Counted from the first letter of the stretch, positions 52,942 through 63,636 are shown. The stretch: 64,000 nt of DNA from Aminobacter sp039907765 (GCF_039907765.1 NZ_JARDJI010000006.1:1-64000), one strand, 5' to 3'. Numbers and translations: made by a program. Notes: generated by a model not told the origin, from the letters alone.

Positions 52942-53595
52942 TCAGCCGATCTTCTGCCCGGTCTTGGCCCAGTCGGCCAGGAACATCTCGAGGCCCTTGT
53001 CGGTCAGCGGATGCTTGACCAGCGCCTTCAGCGTTGCCGGCGGGATGGTGGCGACGTCGGCACCGATGAGGGCTGCGCGCTTGACGTGCTCGGTCGAGCG
53101 GATCGAAGCGGCGAGGATCTCGGTGTCGAAGCCGTAGTTGTCGTAGATGTGGCGGATCTCGGCGATCAGCTCCATGCCGTCGACGGCCATGTCGTCGAGG
53201 CGGCCGATGAAGGGCGAGATGAAGGTGGCGCCGGCCTTGGCGGCGAGCAGCGCCTGGTTGGCCGAGAAGCACAGGGTGACGTTGACCAGGCGGCCGTCCG
53301 AAGTGAGCGCGCGGCAGGCCTTGAGGCCGTCGAGGGTGAGCGGCACCTTGATGCAGATGTTGTCGGCGATCTTCGACAGCACCTCGGCTTCCTTCATCAT
53401 CTCGGCATATTCGGTGGCAGCGACTTCCGCCGAAACCGGACCATCGACGATGTCGCAGATTTCCTTGGTCACTTCGGCGATGTTGCGGCCCGACTTGAGG
53501 ATCAGCGACGGGTTGGTGGTGACGCCGTCAAGCAGGCCGAGCTCGTTGAGCTCGCGGATTTCCTTGACGTCGGCGGTGTCGACGAAAAACTTCAT
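52942..53595 (-). CDS. Transaldolase/fructose-6-phosphate aldolase-like enzyme
   Basis: 217 residues, the short form typical of TalC/MipB. MKFFVDTADVKEIRELNELGLLDGVTTNPSLI starts the barrel with the catalytic aspartate region, the Schiff-base lysine is in NICIKVPLTLDGL, and FSANQALLAAKAGATFISPFIGRLDD, ILAASIRSTEHV and LVKHPLTDKGLEMFLADWAK complete the fold. It may act as transaldolase in the pentose phosphate pathway or as fructose-6-phosphate aldolase; sequence alone does not decide. A tal-priA-atp arrangement also occurs, to my recollection, in other rhizobia. Confidence 0.94.
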   Translation of the reverse strand: MKFFVDTADVKEIRELNELGLLDGVTTNPSLILKSGRNIAEVTKEICDIVDGPVSAEVAATEYAEMMKEAEVLSKIADNICIKVPLTLDGLKACRALTSDGRLVNVTLCFSANQALLAAKAGATFISPFIGRLDDMAVDGMELIAEIRHIYDNYGFDTEILAASIRSTEHVKRAALIGADVATIPPATLKALVKHPLTDKGLEMFLADWAKTGQKIG

Positions 53596-53680
53596 TTCAG
53601 TCTCCTTCGTGGCGGGGCTTGGGGGGCACCCAACGGGTCGGCCTTTGCTCTAAACCAAGTTCGGGGCAAGGTCACGCGTC

Positions 53681-55864
53681 ATGACCGCCGATTCGCCAAC
53701 AAGAAGGGCCGCACCCGTGCTCGTGCCGATGCCGGCCGAGCGGGCGTACTCCTATGCGGTGCCCGAAGGCATGGACGTCGTGGCCGGTTCGATCGTGCGC
53801 GTGCCGCTCGGACCGCGCGAAGTGGCCGGCATCGTCTGGGACGGACCGGTCGAGACGGTCGATCCGAAGAAGCTCCGGCCGATCTCGCATGTCTTCGACT
53901 GTCCGCCGATCGGCGAGCAGATGCGGCGCTTCGTCGACTGGGTGGCGCACTACACGATCTCGCCGCCCGGCATGGTGGCGCGCATGATCCTGCGCGCGCC
54001 GGAAGCCTTCGACCCCGAGCCGTGGACGGAAGGCATCGTCCGCACTGAGGCCAGCCCCGACCGCATGACCGCGGCGCGCGAGCGCGTCCTGGAGATGGCA
54101 AATGACGGCATGGCGTGGACGCGCTCGGGCCTGGCGCATGCCGCCGGCGTGTCGTCGACCGTCGTCGATGGCCTCAAGGCGCAGGGCGTGTTCGAGACGG
54201 TGATGATTCCGCCGCGACCGGTCGTGGCCGCGCCGGACACATCCTATTCGACTGCCGAACTCGTCGGCGAGCAGCAGTTGGCGGCTAAGGATTTGCGCGA
54301 GCTGGTGGCCGCCGACCGCTTCGGCGTCAGCCTGATCGACGGCGTCACCGGGTCGGGCAAGACCGAGGTCTATTTCGAGGCTGTCGCCGCAGCGCTCGAC
54401 AAGGGCAGGCAGGTGCTGATCCTGCTGCCGGAAATCGCGTTGACCCAGGCGTTCCTCGAGCGCTTCCAGAGCCGCTTCGGCACCAAGCCGGCCGAGTGGC
54501 ATTCGGACCTGCCGCCGCGGATGCGCGAACGCGTCTGGCGCCAGGTGGCGGAGGGCGGCGTCCGTGTGGTGGCCGGCGCGCGTTCGGCGCTGTTCCTGCC
54601 GTTCAAGGAACTCGGCCTGATCGTCGTCGACGAGGAGCACGACCCCGCCTACAAGCAGGAAGACCGGGTGTTCTACAACGCCCGCGACATGGCCGTGGTG
54701 CGCGCCCATATCGGAGGTTTCCCTGTCGTCCTGGCGTCGGCCACGCCGTCGGTCGAAAGCCGGGTCAACGCCGAGCAGGGCAAGTATCGCCGCACGGTGC
54801 TGTCGGCGCGCTTCGCCGAAGCTGCACTGCCGCATCTCGCCACCGTCGACATGCGCCGCTCGCCGCCGGCACGCGGCGGGTTCCTGTCGCCGGTGCTGCT
54901 CGGCAAGATGCGGGAGAATCTCGGCCGGCAGGAGCAGTCGCTGCTGTTCCTCAACCGGCGCGGCTATGCGCCGCTGACGCTGTGCCGCGTCTGCGGTCAT
55001 CGCTTCGGCTGCCCGGTCTGCTCGGCCTGGCTGGTCGAGCATCGTTTCCGCGGCCAGCTCGTCTGCCACCATTGCGGCCACAGCGAGAAGCGGCCCGAGG
55101 CCTGCCCGGAATGCGGCACCTTCGACCACCTGGTCGCCTGTGGCCCGGGCGTCGAGCGCATCGCCGAGGAGGTGGTACAGCATTTCCCCGATGCCCGCAC
55201 CATCGTCCTGTCGTCCGACATGCTGGGCGGCGTGAAGCGGCTGAGGCTCGAACTCGAGGCCATCGCCAACGGCGAGGCCGACATCGTCATCGGCACCCAG
55301 CTCGTCGCCAAGGGCCACAACTTCCCGAACATGACGCTGGTGGGGGTGGTCGATGCCGACCTCGGACTCGCCAATGGCGACCCGCGTGCCGCCGAGCGCA
55401 CCTACCAGCTCTTGTCGCAGGTGACTGGCCGCGCCGGCCGCACCGGCAAGAAGAGCCTTGGCCTGTTGCAGACGTTCCAGCCCGACCATCCGGTGATGCG
55501 GGCGATCGTCTCCGGCGATTCGGAGGCGTTCTACGAACGCGAGATCGTCGAGCGCGAGCGCGCCGCGCTGCCGCCCTTCGGCCGGCTAGCGGGCATCATC
55601 GTCAGCGCCGCGACGCGCGCCGAGGCGGAGAGCCATGCGCGGGGGCTGCGCCGGGCCGCCAAGGCCGCTCAGGACGTTCACGTGCTCGGTCCCGCCGAGG
55701 CGCCGCTGGCGCTGGTCGGCGGGCGCCACCGCTTCCGCCTGCTGGTGCAGGCCGAACGCCGCGCCGATATCCAGGGATACATCCGCGCGATGCTGGCCGA
55801 GGGTCCCAAGGTGCGCGGTTCGGTGCGCGTGCAGGTCGACATCGACCCGCAGAGCTTTCTCTAG
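53681..55864 (+). CDS. priA: Primosomal protein N' (replication-restart helicase)
   Basis: 727 residues. N-terminal DNA-binding domain (VLVPMPAERAYSYAVPEGMDVVAGSIVRVPLGPREVAGIVW). Helicase motif I is DGVTGSGKTEVYFEA, motif II VVDEEHDPAYKQED, motif III VLASATPSVES. The zinc cluster uses cysteines in CRVCGHRFGCPVCS and CHHCGHSEKRPEACPECG. Then motif V GTQLVAKGHNFPNMTLVG and motif VI QVTGRAGRTGKKS. It reloads the replisome at stalled forks. The start at 53681 is preceded by GGGGCAAGGTCACGCGTC. Confidence 0.97.
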   Translation: MTADSPTRRAAPVLVPMPAERAYSYAVPEGMDVVAGSIVRVPLGPREVAGIVWDGPVETVDPKKLRPISHVFDCPPIGEQMRRFVDWVAHYTISPPGMVARMILRAPEAFDPEPWTEGIVRTEASPDRMTAARERVLEMANDGMAWTRSGLAHAAGVSSTVVDGLKAQGVFETVMIPPRPVVAAPDTSYSTAELVGEQQLAAKDLRELVAADRFGVSLIDGVTGSGKTEVYFEAVAAALDKGRQVLILLPEIALTQAFLERFQSRFGTKPAEWHSDLPPRMRERVWRQVAEGGVRVVAGARSALFLPFKELGLIVVDEEHDPAYKQEDRVFYNARDMAVVRAHIGGFPVVLASATPSVESRVNAEQGKYRRTVLSARFAEAALPHLATVDMRRSPPARGGFLSPVLLGKMRENLGRQEQSLLFLNRRGYAPLTLCRVCGHRFGCPVCSAWLVEHRFRGQLVCHHCGHSEKRPEACPECGTFDHLVACGPGVERIAEEVVQHFPDARTIVLSSDMLGGVKRLRLELEAIANGEADIVIGTQLVAKGHNFPNMTLVGVVDADLGLANGDPRAAERTYQLLSQVTGRAGRTGKKSLGLLQTFQPDHPVMRAIVSGDSEAFYEREIVERERAALPPFGRLAGIIVSAATRAEAESHARGLRRAAKAAQDVHVLGPAEAPLALVGGRHRFRLLVQAERRADIQGYIRAMLAEGPKVRGSVRVQVDIDPQSFL

Positions 55865-55865
55865 C

Positions 55866-56384
55866 CTAAGTCCCGGGTCGGGCGATGATGCCTAGCAGCG
55901 GCGGGGTCGGCGTCGGACCTGTCGCCACCTCGTCGACCACATAGCCGGCGGCCTTCAGCCGAACCTCTATGGCGCGCCTGATGGTGTCGATCTGGCCGGC
56001 GCTCGGCGGCTCGAAGAACAGGAACAGCCTGCCGCCCGCAGCAAGAAGCGGTTTCAGCACGGCAAGCTCGCGCATCGCCTCCAGCCAAAACAGGTTGACG
56101 TTGATGGCGAAGATCTTGTCGAAGGTCCTGTTCGGGGCCGCGTAATCGGCCAGGGTGGATTGCACGATTTCGGCCTTGCCTGCGGCGATCGCTTTCGCGT
56201 TTCGCTCGATGGCTGCCTTCGCTGCGCTGTCGGAGCGGTCGAGCCCGACGATATGGCCAGCGACCAGCAACCCGGAGACCTCGGCCAAGGCCACGCCGCG
56301 ACCACAGCCGATTTCCAGAATGTGGTCACCTGGGCCGACTTGCAGGAGGCCGATCGACCAACTGATCCTCTCCGGTATCGCCAT
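55866..56384 (-). CDS. Class I SAM-dependent methyltransferase
   Basis: 172 residues. The SAM motif is ILEIGCGRGVALAEVSGLL with acidic VGLDRSDSAAKAA, then KIFAINVNLFW (post-II) and LLAAGGRLFLFFEPPSAGQ. Small, stand-alone, no distinct substrate domain, so the substrate is unknown. The start at 56384 follows GGGAGGGGGAC; an ATG at 56414 in frame is less likely. It converges on priA with a 1-bp gap. Confidence 0.88.
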   Translation of the reverse strand: MAIPERISWSIGLLQVGPGDHILEIGCGRGVALAEVSGLLVAGHIVGLDRSDSAAKAAIERNAKAIAAGKAEIVQSTLADYAAPNRTFDKIFAINVNLFWLEAMRELAVLKPLLAAGGRLFLFFEPPSAGQIDTIRRAIEVRLKAAGYVVDEVATGPTPTPPLLGIIARPGT

Positions 56385-56524
56385 GTCCCCCTCCCGGCGT
56401 TCCCCGGGGAGCATAGCCGATCGCCGGCATTTCGCCAGTTACTCCTCTGGTACTGTTTGCCGGGTCGGCTATGATCCTCCGGGATTCGCGGCGCGTCGGC
56501 GATGCGGAAGCCGGAGGGGGAAAT

Positions 56525-56920
56525 ATGGAGTTCGCATTTCCGTGGCCGATGAGCCAGGGCGAATGGCTGGCCTGGGGTTCGGCGGCCGTCACGCTGCTGT
56601 TCGGCGTGATCCTGTTCTTCGCGCCGCGCATCGCCTTTCGGCTGCTCAGGCTCCAGCCCCGCCCCGACCATCCGGAGGCGATCGCCCAGGGACGCTCCAC
56701 GATGGCGGGGTTTTTCCTCGGCGTCGGCCTTTGCGCGATCCTGCTCGCCCAGCCCTGGCTCTACATGGCGCTTGGCGTGTCCTGGCTGCTCACGGCCTTC
56801 GGGCGCATCGTGGCCATGATGTCGGACGGCGCCAACACCCCATACAACTGGGTAGCGGCGGTCATCGAACTGGCATTGGCGGCCCTACCCCTTGGGTTTG
56901 TTTTCGGCTTCTGGCCCTGA
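56525..56920 (+). CDS. Small four-helix membrane protein (DUF4345-like)
   Basis: 131 residues with about four transmembrane segments (WLAWGSAAVTLLFGVILFF, FFLGVGLCAILLAQPWLYM, ALGVSWLLTAFGRIVAM and VAAVIELALAALPLGFVF). The central AGFFLGVGL...FGRIVAMMSDG pattern resembles DUF4345 proteins. Unknown function. The start at 56525 follows GGAGGGGGAAAT; in-frame ATG 56471 is possible but adds a charged, non-hydrophobic segment. Confidence 0.8.
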   Translation: MEFAFPWPMSQGEWLAWGSAAVTLLFGVILFFAPRIAFRLLRLQPRPDHPEAIAQGRSTMAGFFLGVGLCAILLAQPWLYMALGVSWLLTAFGRIVAMMSDGANTPYNWVAAVIELALAALPLGFVFGFWP

Positions 56921-57158
56921 ATCGGCGCCTACCCGGCGTCTTCCTCGCCAAGATGCGACAATAGTGCCCGAAAGCCTGCTAGAGGACGTGTTGCGGTCCT
57001 CAAAAGCCTGTGCTAGACGGCAATCGACTTTCGGCCGGGGGGATGCGGCTGACGCGAGCTCCGGGGTCAAATAACGCAGTAAGGTCAAAGATTTAGCTGG
57101 GTCTATCACACTCGCGCCAAGAATCTTGCGGCCTGTCAGACATGAGAAAAGACGGTCC

Positions 57159-57719
57159 GTGACCCAATCTTCCTCGCCAATCTCCGGTGTTGCTGAGCGC
57201 TATGCGGGTTCGCTCTTCGATCTCGCGCTCGAAGCCGGCGCCGTCGCCAAGGTCGAAGCCGACCTCGGCCGTTTCGCAGAGTTGCTCGCGGGCAGCCCCG
57301 ACCTGGAGCGCCTGATCAAGAGCCCGGTCTTCTCCGGCGAAGAGCAGGAAAAGGCCATTGCGGCGATCGCCGACAAGGCCAAGATCGTCGGCCTCACCGG
57401 CAATTTCCTGCGCCTGGTCGCGCGCAACCGCCGCCTGTTCGTCCTGCCCGGCATGATCGCAGCATTCCGCCGCATCGCCGCCGAGCATCGTGGCGAAGTG
57501 GCGGCCGAGGTGACTTCGGCCCATGACCTGACGGCCGCCCAGCTTGCCGAACTCAAGACGGCGCTGAAGGGCGTGGCCGGCAAAGATGTCGCGATCACCG
57601 TTTCGGTCGATCCCTCGCTGCTCGGCGGTCTCGTCGTGAAGATGGGTTCGCGCCAGATCGATACGTCGCTCAAAACCAAACTCAATTCGCTCAAGCTTGC
57701 ACTGAAAGAGGTCGGCTGA
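57159..57719 (+). CDS. atpH: ATP synthase F1 subunit delta
   Basis: 186 residues from GTG 57159, giving VTQSSSPISGVAERYAGSLFDLALEAG, the usual alphaproteobacterial start; the upstream ATG at 57126 is less likely. OSCP-like helices follow (LARFAELL region, NFLRLVARNRRLFVLPGMIAAFRRIAAEHRGEVAAEVTSA) and the C-terminal LLGGLVVKMGSRQIDTSLKTKLNSLKLAL is diagnostic. It links F1 to the peripheral stalk. First gene of an F1-only operon; in this order of bacteria the F0 genes lie elsewhere. The stop overlaps atpA (TGATG). Confidence 0.96.
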   Translation: MTQSSSPISGVAERYAGSLFDLALEAGAVAKVEADLGRFAELLAGSPDLERLIKSPVFSGEEQEKAIAAIADKAKIVGLTGNFLRLVARNRRLFVLPGMIAAFRRIAAEHRGEVAAEVTSAHDLTAAQLAELKTALKGVAGKDVAITVSVDPSLLGGLVVKMGSRQIDTSLKTKLNSLKLALKEVG

Positions 57720-59248
57720 TGGACATCCGCGCCGCGGAAATCTCCGCAATTCTGAAAGACCAGATCAAGAATTTCGGCAAGGAAGCCGAAGTTTCCGAAG
57801 TCGGTCAGGTCCTGTCGGTAGGTGACGGCATCGCCCGCGTCTATGGTCTCGACAACGTCCAGGCGGGCGAGATGGTCGAGTTTCCGGGCGGCATCCGTGG
57901 CATGGCGCTGAACCTCGAAAGCGACAATGTCGGCGTCGTCATCTTCGGCAGCGACCGCGACATCAAGGAAGGCGACACCGTCAAGCGCACCGGCGCCATT
58001 GTCGACGTTCCGGTCGGTCCGGAGCTGCTCGGCCGCGTCGTCGACGCCCTCGGCAACCCGATCGACGGCAAGGGCCCGATCAAGGCCAAGGAGCGCCGCC
58101 GCGTCGACGTCAAGGCTCCCGGCATCATTCCCCGCAAGTCGGTGCACGAGCCGATGTCGACCGGTCTCAAGGCCATCGACGCGCTCATCCCGGTCGGCCG
58201 CGGCCAGCGCGAGCTGGTCATCGGCGACCGTCAGACCGGCAAGACCGCCATCATCCTCGACACCATCCTGAACCAGAAGGCGATCCACGTCGCCGGCCCG
58301 GAAAAGGAAAAGCTCTACTGCGTCTACGTCGCCGTCGGCCAGAAGCGCTCGACCGTCGCGCAGTTCGTGAAGGTGCTCGAAGAGCGTGGCGCGCTCGAAT
58401 ACTCGATCGTCATCGCCGCGACCGCTTCGGACGCTGCGCCGATGCAGTTCCTGGCGCCGTTCGCAGGCTGCGCCATGGGCGAATATTTCCGCGACAACGG
58501 CAAGCATGCCCTGATCGCCTATGACGACCTGTCCAAGCAGGCCGTCGCCTACCGCCAGATGTCGCTGCTGCTGCGCCGCCCGCCGGGCCGCGAAGCCTAT
58601 CCGGGCGACGTCTTCTACTTGCACTCCCGCCTGCTCGAGCGCGCGGCCAAGCTCAACGACGAGAACGGCGCCGGTTCGCTGACCGCGCTTCCCGTCATCG
58701 AGACGCAGGCCAACGACGTGTCGGCCTACATCCCGACCAACGTGATCTCGATCACCGACGGCCAGATCTTCCTCGAGACCAACCTGTTCTTCCAGGGCAT
58801 CCGTCCTGCCGTGAACGTCGGTCTGTCGGTGTCGCGCGTCGGCTCGTCGGCCCAGGTCAAGGCGATGAAGCAGGTCGCCGGCTCGATCAAGGGCGAGCTC
58901 GCGCAGTACCGCGAAATGGCGGCCTTCGCGCAGTTCGGCTCGGACCTCGACGCCGCCACCCAGCGTCTGCTCAACCGCGGTGCGCGCCTGACCGAGCTGC
59001 TCAAGCAGCCGCAGTTCTCGCCGCTCAAGACGGAAGAGCAGGTCGCGGTGATCTTCGCCGGCGTCAACGGCTATCTCGACAAGCTCGCCCTGAAGCAGGT
59101 CGGCAAGTTCGAGCAGGGCCTGCTGGCGCACCTGCATTCGGAAGGCAAGGACGTCCTCGACGGTATCCGTACCGAGAAGGCGCTCAGCGACGACCTGCGC
59201 GGCAAGCTCAAGGCCCACATCGACGCTTTCGCGAAAAACTTCGCCTGA
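57719..59248 (+). CDS. atpA: ATP synthase F1 subunit alpha
   Basis: 509 residues. N-terminal beta-barrel, then the nucleotide-binding domain with P-loop GDRQTGKTA in VIGDRQTGKTAIILDTI, the typical AALT-like ERGALEYSIVIAATASDAAPMQFLAPFAGCAMGEYFRDNGKHALIAYDDLSKQAVAYRQMSLLLRRPPGREAYPGDVFYLHSRLLERAA and the C-terminal helical bundle. The non-catalytic subunit of the F1 hexamer. Start overlaps the atpH stop. Confidence 0.99.
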   Translation: MDIRAAEISAILKDQIKNFGKEAEVSEVGQVLSVGDGIARVYGLDNVQAGEMVEFPGGIRGMALNLESDNVGVVIFGSDRDIKEGDTVKRTGAIVDVPVGPELLGRVVDALGNPIDGKGPIKAKERRRVDVKAPGIIPRKSVHEPMSTGLKAIDALIPVGRGQRELVIGDRQTGKTAIILDTILNQKAIHVAGPEKEKLYCVYVAVGQKRSTVAQFVKVLEERGALEYSIVIAATASDAAPMQFLAPFAGCAMGEYFRDNGKHALIAYDDLSKQAVAYRQMSLLLRRPPGREAYPGDVFYLHSRLLERAAKLNDENGAGSLTALPVIETQANDVSAYIPTNVISITDGQIFLETNLFFQGIRPAVNVGLSVSRVGSSAQVKAMKQVAGSIKGELAQYREMAAFAQFGSDLDAATQRLLNRGARLTELLKQPQFSPLKTEEQVAVIFAGVNGYLDKLALKQVGKFEQGLLAHLHSEGKDVLDGIRTEKALSDDLRGKLKAHIDAFAKNFA

Positions 59249-59264
59249 CACTGACGGATAAGGC

Positions 59265-60149
59265 ATGGCCTCGCTAAAAGACCTCCGCAACCGCATCGCC
59301 TCGGTCAAGGCGACGCAGAAGATCACCAAGGCGATGCAGATGGTCGCCGCGGCGAAGCTGCGTCGTGCCCAGGAGGCCGCCGAGGCTGCGCGTCCCTACT
59401 CGCAGCGCATGGGTGCCGTTCTCGCAAACATCGCCCAGGCGGTCGGCGGCGACGGCGATGCTCCGGCGCTGATGACCGGAACCGGCAAGGACGACGTGCA
59501 CCTGCTCGTCGTCTGCACGGCCGAACGTGGCCTTTGCGGCGGCTTCAACAGCCAGATCTCGCGTCTGGCCCGCGACCACGTGCGCAAGCTGCAGGGCCAG
59601 GGCAAGACGGTCAAGATCATCACCGTCGGCAAGAAGGGCTACGACGTGCTGCGCCGCGACTTCGCGTCGCTGATCATCGATCGCGTCGAACTGCGCGATG
59701 CAAAGCAGGTCGGTTTCGTGCACGCCGACATGATCGCCAAGAAGGTGATCACGCTGTTCAACGAAGGCGGTTTTGACGTCTGCACGCTGTTCTACTCCGA
59801 ATTCAAGTCGGTGATCAGCCAGATCCCGACCGCGCAGCAGCTCATCCCGGCGGCGGCCGCTTCGGCCACGGCGGATGAATCAGCCGCAGGCGGCGCCATC
59901 TACGAATACGAGCCGGAGCCGAGCGAAATCCTCGGCGACCTCATCCCGCGCAACATCTCGGTGCAGATCTTCCGGGCGCTGCTGGAGAACGCGGCGGGCG
60001 AAATGGGTGCCAAGATGAGCGCGATGGACAACGCCACGCGCAACGCCGGCGACATGATCAACAGGCTGACGATCACCTACAACCGCCAGCGTCAGGCCCA
60101 GATCACCAAGGAACTGATCGAGATTATTTCGGGCGCCGAGGCGCTCTAG
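59265..60149 (+). CDS. atpG: ATP synthase F1 subunit gamma
   Basis: 294 residues. The start MASLKDLRNRIASVKATQKITKAMQMVAAAKLRRAQ and the end NATRNAGDMINRLTITYNRQRQAQITKELIEIISGAEAL are the two coiled-coil helices of the rotor shaft; between them lies the GLCGGFNSQI globular part. It turns inside the alpha3beta3 ring and couples proton flow to catalysis. Start 16 bp after atpA. Confidence 0.99.
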   Translation: MASLKDLRNRIASVKATQKITKAMQMVAAAKLRRAQEAAEAARPYSQRMGAVLANIAQAVGGDGDAPALMTGTGKDDVHLLVVCTAERGLCGGFNSQISRLARDHVRKLQGQGKTVKIITVGKKGYDVLRRDFASLIIDRVELRDAKQVGFVHADMIAKKVITLFNEGGFDVCTLFYSEFKSVISQIPTAQQLIPAAAASATADESAAGGAIYEYEPEPSEILGDLIPRNISVQIFRALLENAAGEMGAKMSAMDNATRNAGDMINRLTITYNRQRQAQITKELIEIISGAEAL

Positions 60150-60209
60150 GCACGCGACCCCGAGGGCAGGGTTTGCGTGAAACAAGGAACGGACACAGAG
60201 GTTACATCG

Positions 60210-61751
<1,542 letters not shown>

Positions 61752-61752
61752 G

Positions 61753-61992
61753 ATGGATGAAGATGCCGACTCCGATTTCTGCTGCGACGCTCTACGAGCG
61801 GCTACGGCGGAGCTTCCCGAGCCGGCATCTCCGACCATTTATGTGTCAGAAGATGAAGTTCTGATGATGGTTGTGGGGCTCGTCGAGACCGAGGACGGTC
61901 TGGGCTTCATGGATCAAGCAGTGGCGTACTGCCCATTCTGCGGTACCCACATTCAGGACGTGGAAGCTCTAGCCAAAGAGGCGCGGCAATAA
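61753..61992 (+). CDS. Unknown 79-residue protein encoded inside the atp operon
   Basis: 79 residues: MDEDADSDFCCDALRAATAE at the N-terminus, a central EDEVLMMVVGLVETEDGLGF and the C-terminal MDQAVAYCPFCGTHIQDVEA. The CPFCG pair with the earlier FCCDA cysteines could bind a metal. The segment resembles CPFCG-containing hypothetical proteins often seen in phage-like or accessory regions. ATG begins 2 bases after the atpD stop and the TAA stop overlaps the atpC ATG (TAATG), so the gene is tightly coupled inside the operon. I know of no ATP-synthase subunit of this kind. Confidence 0.78.
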   Translation: MDEDADSDFCCDALRAATAELPEPASPTIYVSEDEVLMMVVGLVETEDGLGFMDQAVAYCPFCGTHIQDVEALAKEARQ

Positions 61993-62390
61993 TGGCCGAA
62001 TCATTCAAATTCGAACTGGTCTCGCCCGAGCGCCTGCTCGTTTCGGAACAGGTCGAGTCTGTCGTCATTCCCGGTTCGGAAGGCGAGATGACGGTCATGG
62101 CCAATCATGCGCCGCTGATGACCACGGTCAAGCCGGGCGTCGTGACGGTCAAGACCGCCGGCGGCAAGGAAGAGCGCTACGTGGTGTTCGGCGGCTTCGC
62201 CGACATCGTGCCGGCCGGCTGCACGCTGCTCGCCGAATCGGCGACGGCGGTGAAGGACATCGACCGCGCCGAACTGCTGCGCCGCATCCAGAACGCCCGC
62301 GAGGATGTGACCGACGCCAAGGACGACGGCACGCGTTCGAAGGCGGAAGCCTATCTGAACCACCTTTCGACGCTGGAATTGGCGATCTAA
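61992..62390 (+). CDS. atpC: ATP synthase F1 subunit epsilon
   Basis: 132 residues. Beta-sandwich part: FKFELVSPERLLVSEQVESVVIPGSEGEMTVMANHAPLMTTVKPGVVTVK, VVFGGFADIVPAGCTLLAESA, then the C-terminal helical hairpin IDRAELLRRIQNAREDVTDAK. It inhibits and couples F1. The ATG overlaps the stop of the unusual upstream gene rather than following atpD directly. Confidence 0.98.
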   Translation: MAESFKFELVSPERLLVSEQVESVVIPGSEGEMTVMANHAPLMTTVKPGVVTVKTAGGKEERYVVFGGFADIVPAGCTLLAESATAVKDIDRAELLRRIQNAREDVTDAKDDGTRSKAEAYLNHLSTLELAI

Positions 62391-62413
62391 CGCCGCAAGT
62401 CTGCGAGAATTGA

Positions 62414-62450
62414 GAAGCCGTCGGTCTCTTGACCGGCGGCTTCTTCGTTT
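62414..62450. terminator. Intrinsic terminator of the atp operon
   Basis: 13-bp stem GAAGCCGTCGGTC (62414-62426), loop TCTT, GACCGGCGGCTTC (62431-62443), with one G-T pair, then TTCGTTT. It lies 24 bp after atpC and 4 bp before the end of the convergent CoA-transferase gene, and may serve both. Confidence 0.85.
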
Positions 62451-62453
62451 GAG

Positions 62454-63551
62454 CTATCGGCGATTGGTCCATGCGGCGACGGCTTCATCGATCGACAGCG
62501 GGGTCGCCGGCCGGGTATGCGCCTCCGTCGGCGTCGCCGAGAAGCGCGGCGCGGGCGCCGGTTGCACCAGGCCGTCGAGTTCGACGAAGCTCCTGCGCGC
62601 AACGAGGTGCGGATGTTCGGCCGCTTCCTTCATGTCGAGCACCGGTGAGACGCAGGCGTCGGAATGTTCGAGCAGGGCCAGCCACTCGGCTCTCGGCCGG
62701 GTGCGGATGCGCGCTGCGATCCTCTCCCTGAGTGCTGCCCAGTTGCGGGGATCGGCGCGCAGGGCGTGCGCGTCCTCCTCCAGCCCGATTGCCTTGCGGA
62801 ACAGCTCGAAGAACTGCGGTTCGATCGGCCCGACGGCAATGAAGGCGCCGTCTGAGCATTCATAGGCTCCGTAGTGGGGCGCTGCGCCATCCAGCAGGTT
62901 GGAGGCCCGCCCCGGTTGCCACCAGCCGGCCGCAGCCATGTCATGCATCATCGCCATCAGCTGGATTGCCCCGTCGCAGATGGCGCAGTCGACGACCTGG
63001 CCTTCGCCGGTGCGTTGCGCCGACCAGAGTGCTGCCAGCATGCCGGCTACGAGGAACATCGAGCCGCCGCCGAAGTCGCCGACGAGGTTGAGCGGCGGCA
63101 GCGGCCGCTCGGCCGGGCCGATGGCCGCGAGCGCGCCGGAAATCGCGATGTAGTTGATGTCGTGGCCGGCGTGGGGCGCGAGCGGGCCGGTCTGGCCCCA
63201 GCCGGTCATGCGCCCGTACACCAGGCGCGGATTGCGCACGATCAGCGCTTCCGGCCCGAGGCCGAGCCGCTCCATCACTCCGGGCCGGAAACCTTCGATA
63301 AGGGCATCGGCCTCGTCGATCAGCCTTCGCACCATTTCCGCATCGTCGGGGTCCTTCAGATCGACGTCCACCGTCGGGCGGCCGCGACCGCAGATCGGGT
63401 CGGGCGGAACTGCCTCGGCGCCCGGTCGGGCGATGCGGATGACATCGGCGCCCATGTCGGCGAATTGCATCGCCGCGAACGGCGCCGGCCCAAGCCCGAC
63501 GAACTCCACGATGCGCAGGCCGACGAGCGGTCCCCTGGCTGGTCTCGACAT
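62454..63551 (-). CDS. CaiB/BaiF CoA-transferase family protein, alpha-methylacyl-CoA racemase-like
   Basis: 365 residues. N-terminal LVGLRIVEFVGLGPAPFAAMQFADMGADVIRI is the family Rossmann start. The racemase catalytic pair is recognisable: histidine in AGHDINYIAISGALAAIGP and aspartate in NLVGDFGGGSMFLVAGMLAALW, as in mycobacterial MCR. C-terminal RAEWLALLEHSDACVSPVLDMKEAAEHPHL completes the fold. These residues favour 2-methylacyl-CoA epimerisation over CoA transfer, needed for branched fatty acid breakdown. The start at 63551 (MSRPARG) follows GGGAG; GTG 63560 is too close to it. Confidence 0.93.
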   Translation of the reverse strand: MSRPARGPLVGLRIVEFVGLGPAPFAAMQFADMGADVIRIARPGAEAVPPDPICGRGRPTVDVDLKDPDDAEMVRRLIDEADALIEGFRPGVMERLGLGPEALIVRNPRLVYGRMTGWGQTGPLAPHAGHDINYIAISGALAAIGPAERPLPPLNLVGDFGGGSMFLVAGMLAALWSAQRTGEGQVVDCAICDGAIQLMAMMHDMAAAGWWQPGRASNLLDGAAPHYGAYECSDGAFIAVGPIEPQFFELFRKAIGLEEDAHALRADPRNWAALRERIAARIRTRPRAEWLALLEHSDACVSPVLDMKEAAEHPHLVARRSFVELDGLVQPAPAPRFSATPTEAHTRPATPLSIDEAVAAWTNRR

Positions 63552-63636
63552 CTTCGCCACTCCCTGCGGCAGAGGCTAGCGGTTCGCGGGGGGACCTGTG
63601 AAGACTGCCGCGGTGGATATCAAGCGGATTGCATGC

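Noticed and set aside
57200..59329. A 709-codon minus-strand frame opposite atpH/atpA
   Set aside because: Antisense shadow of two clearly conserved ATP synthase genes; no ribosome-binding site or family resemblance.
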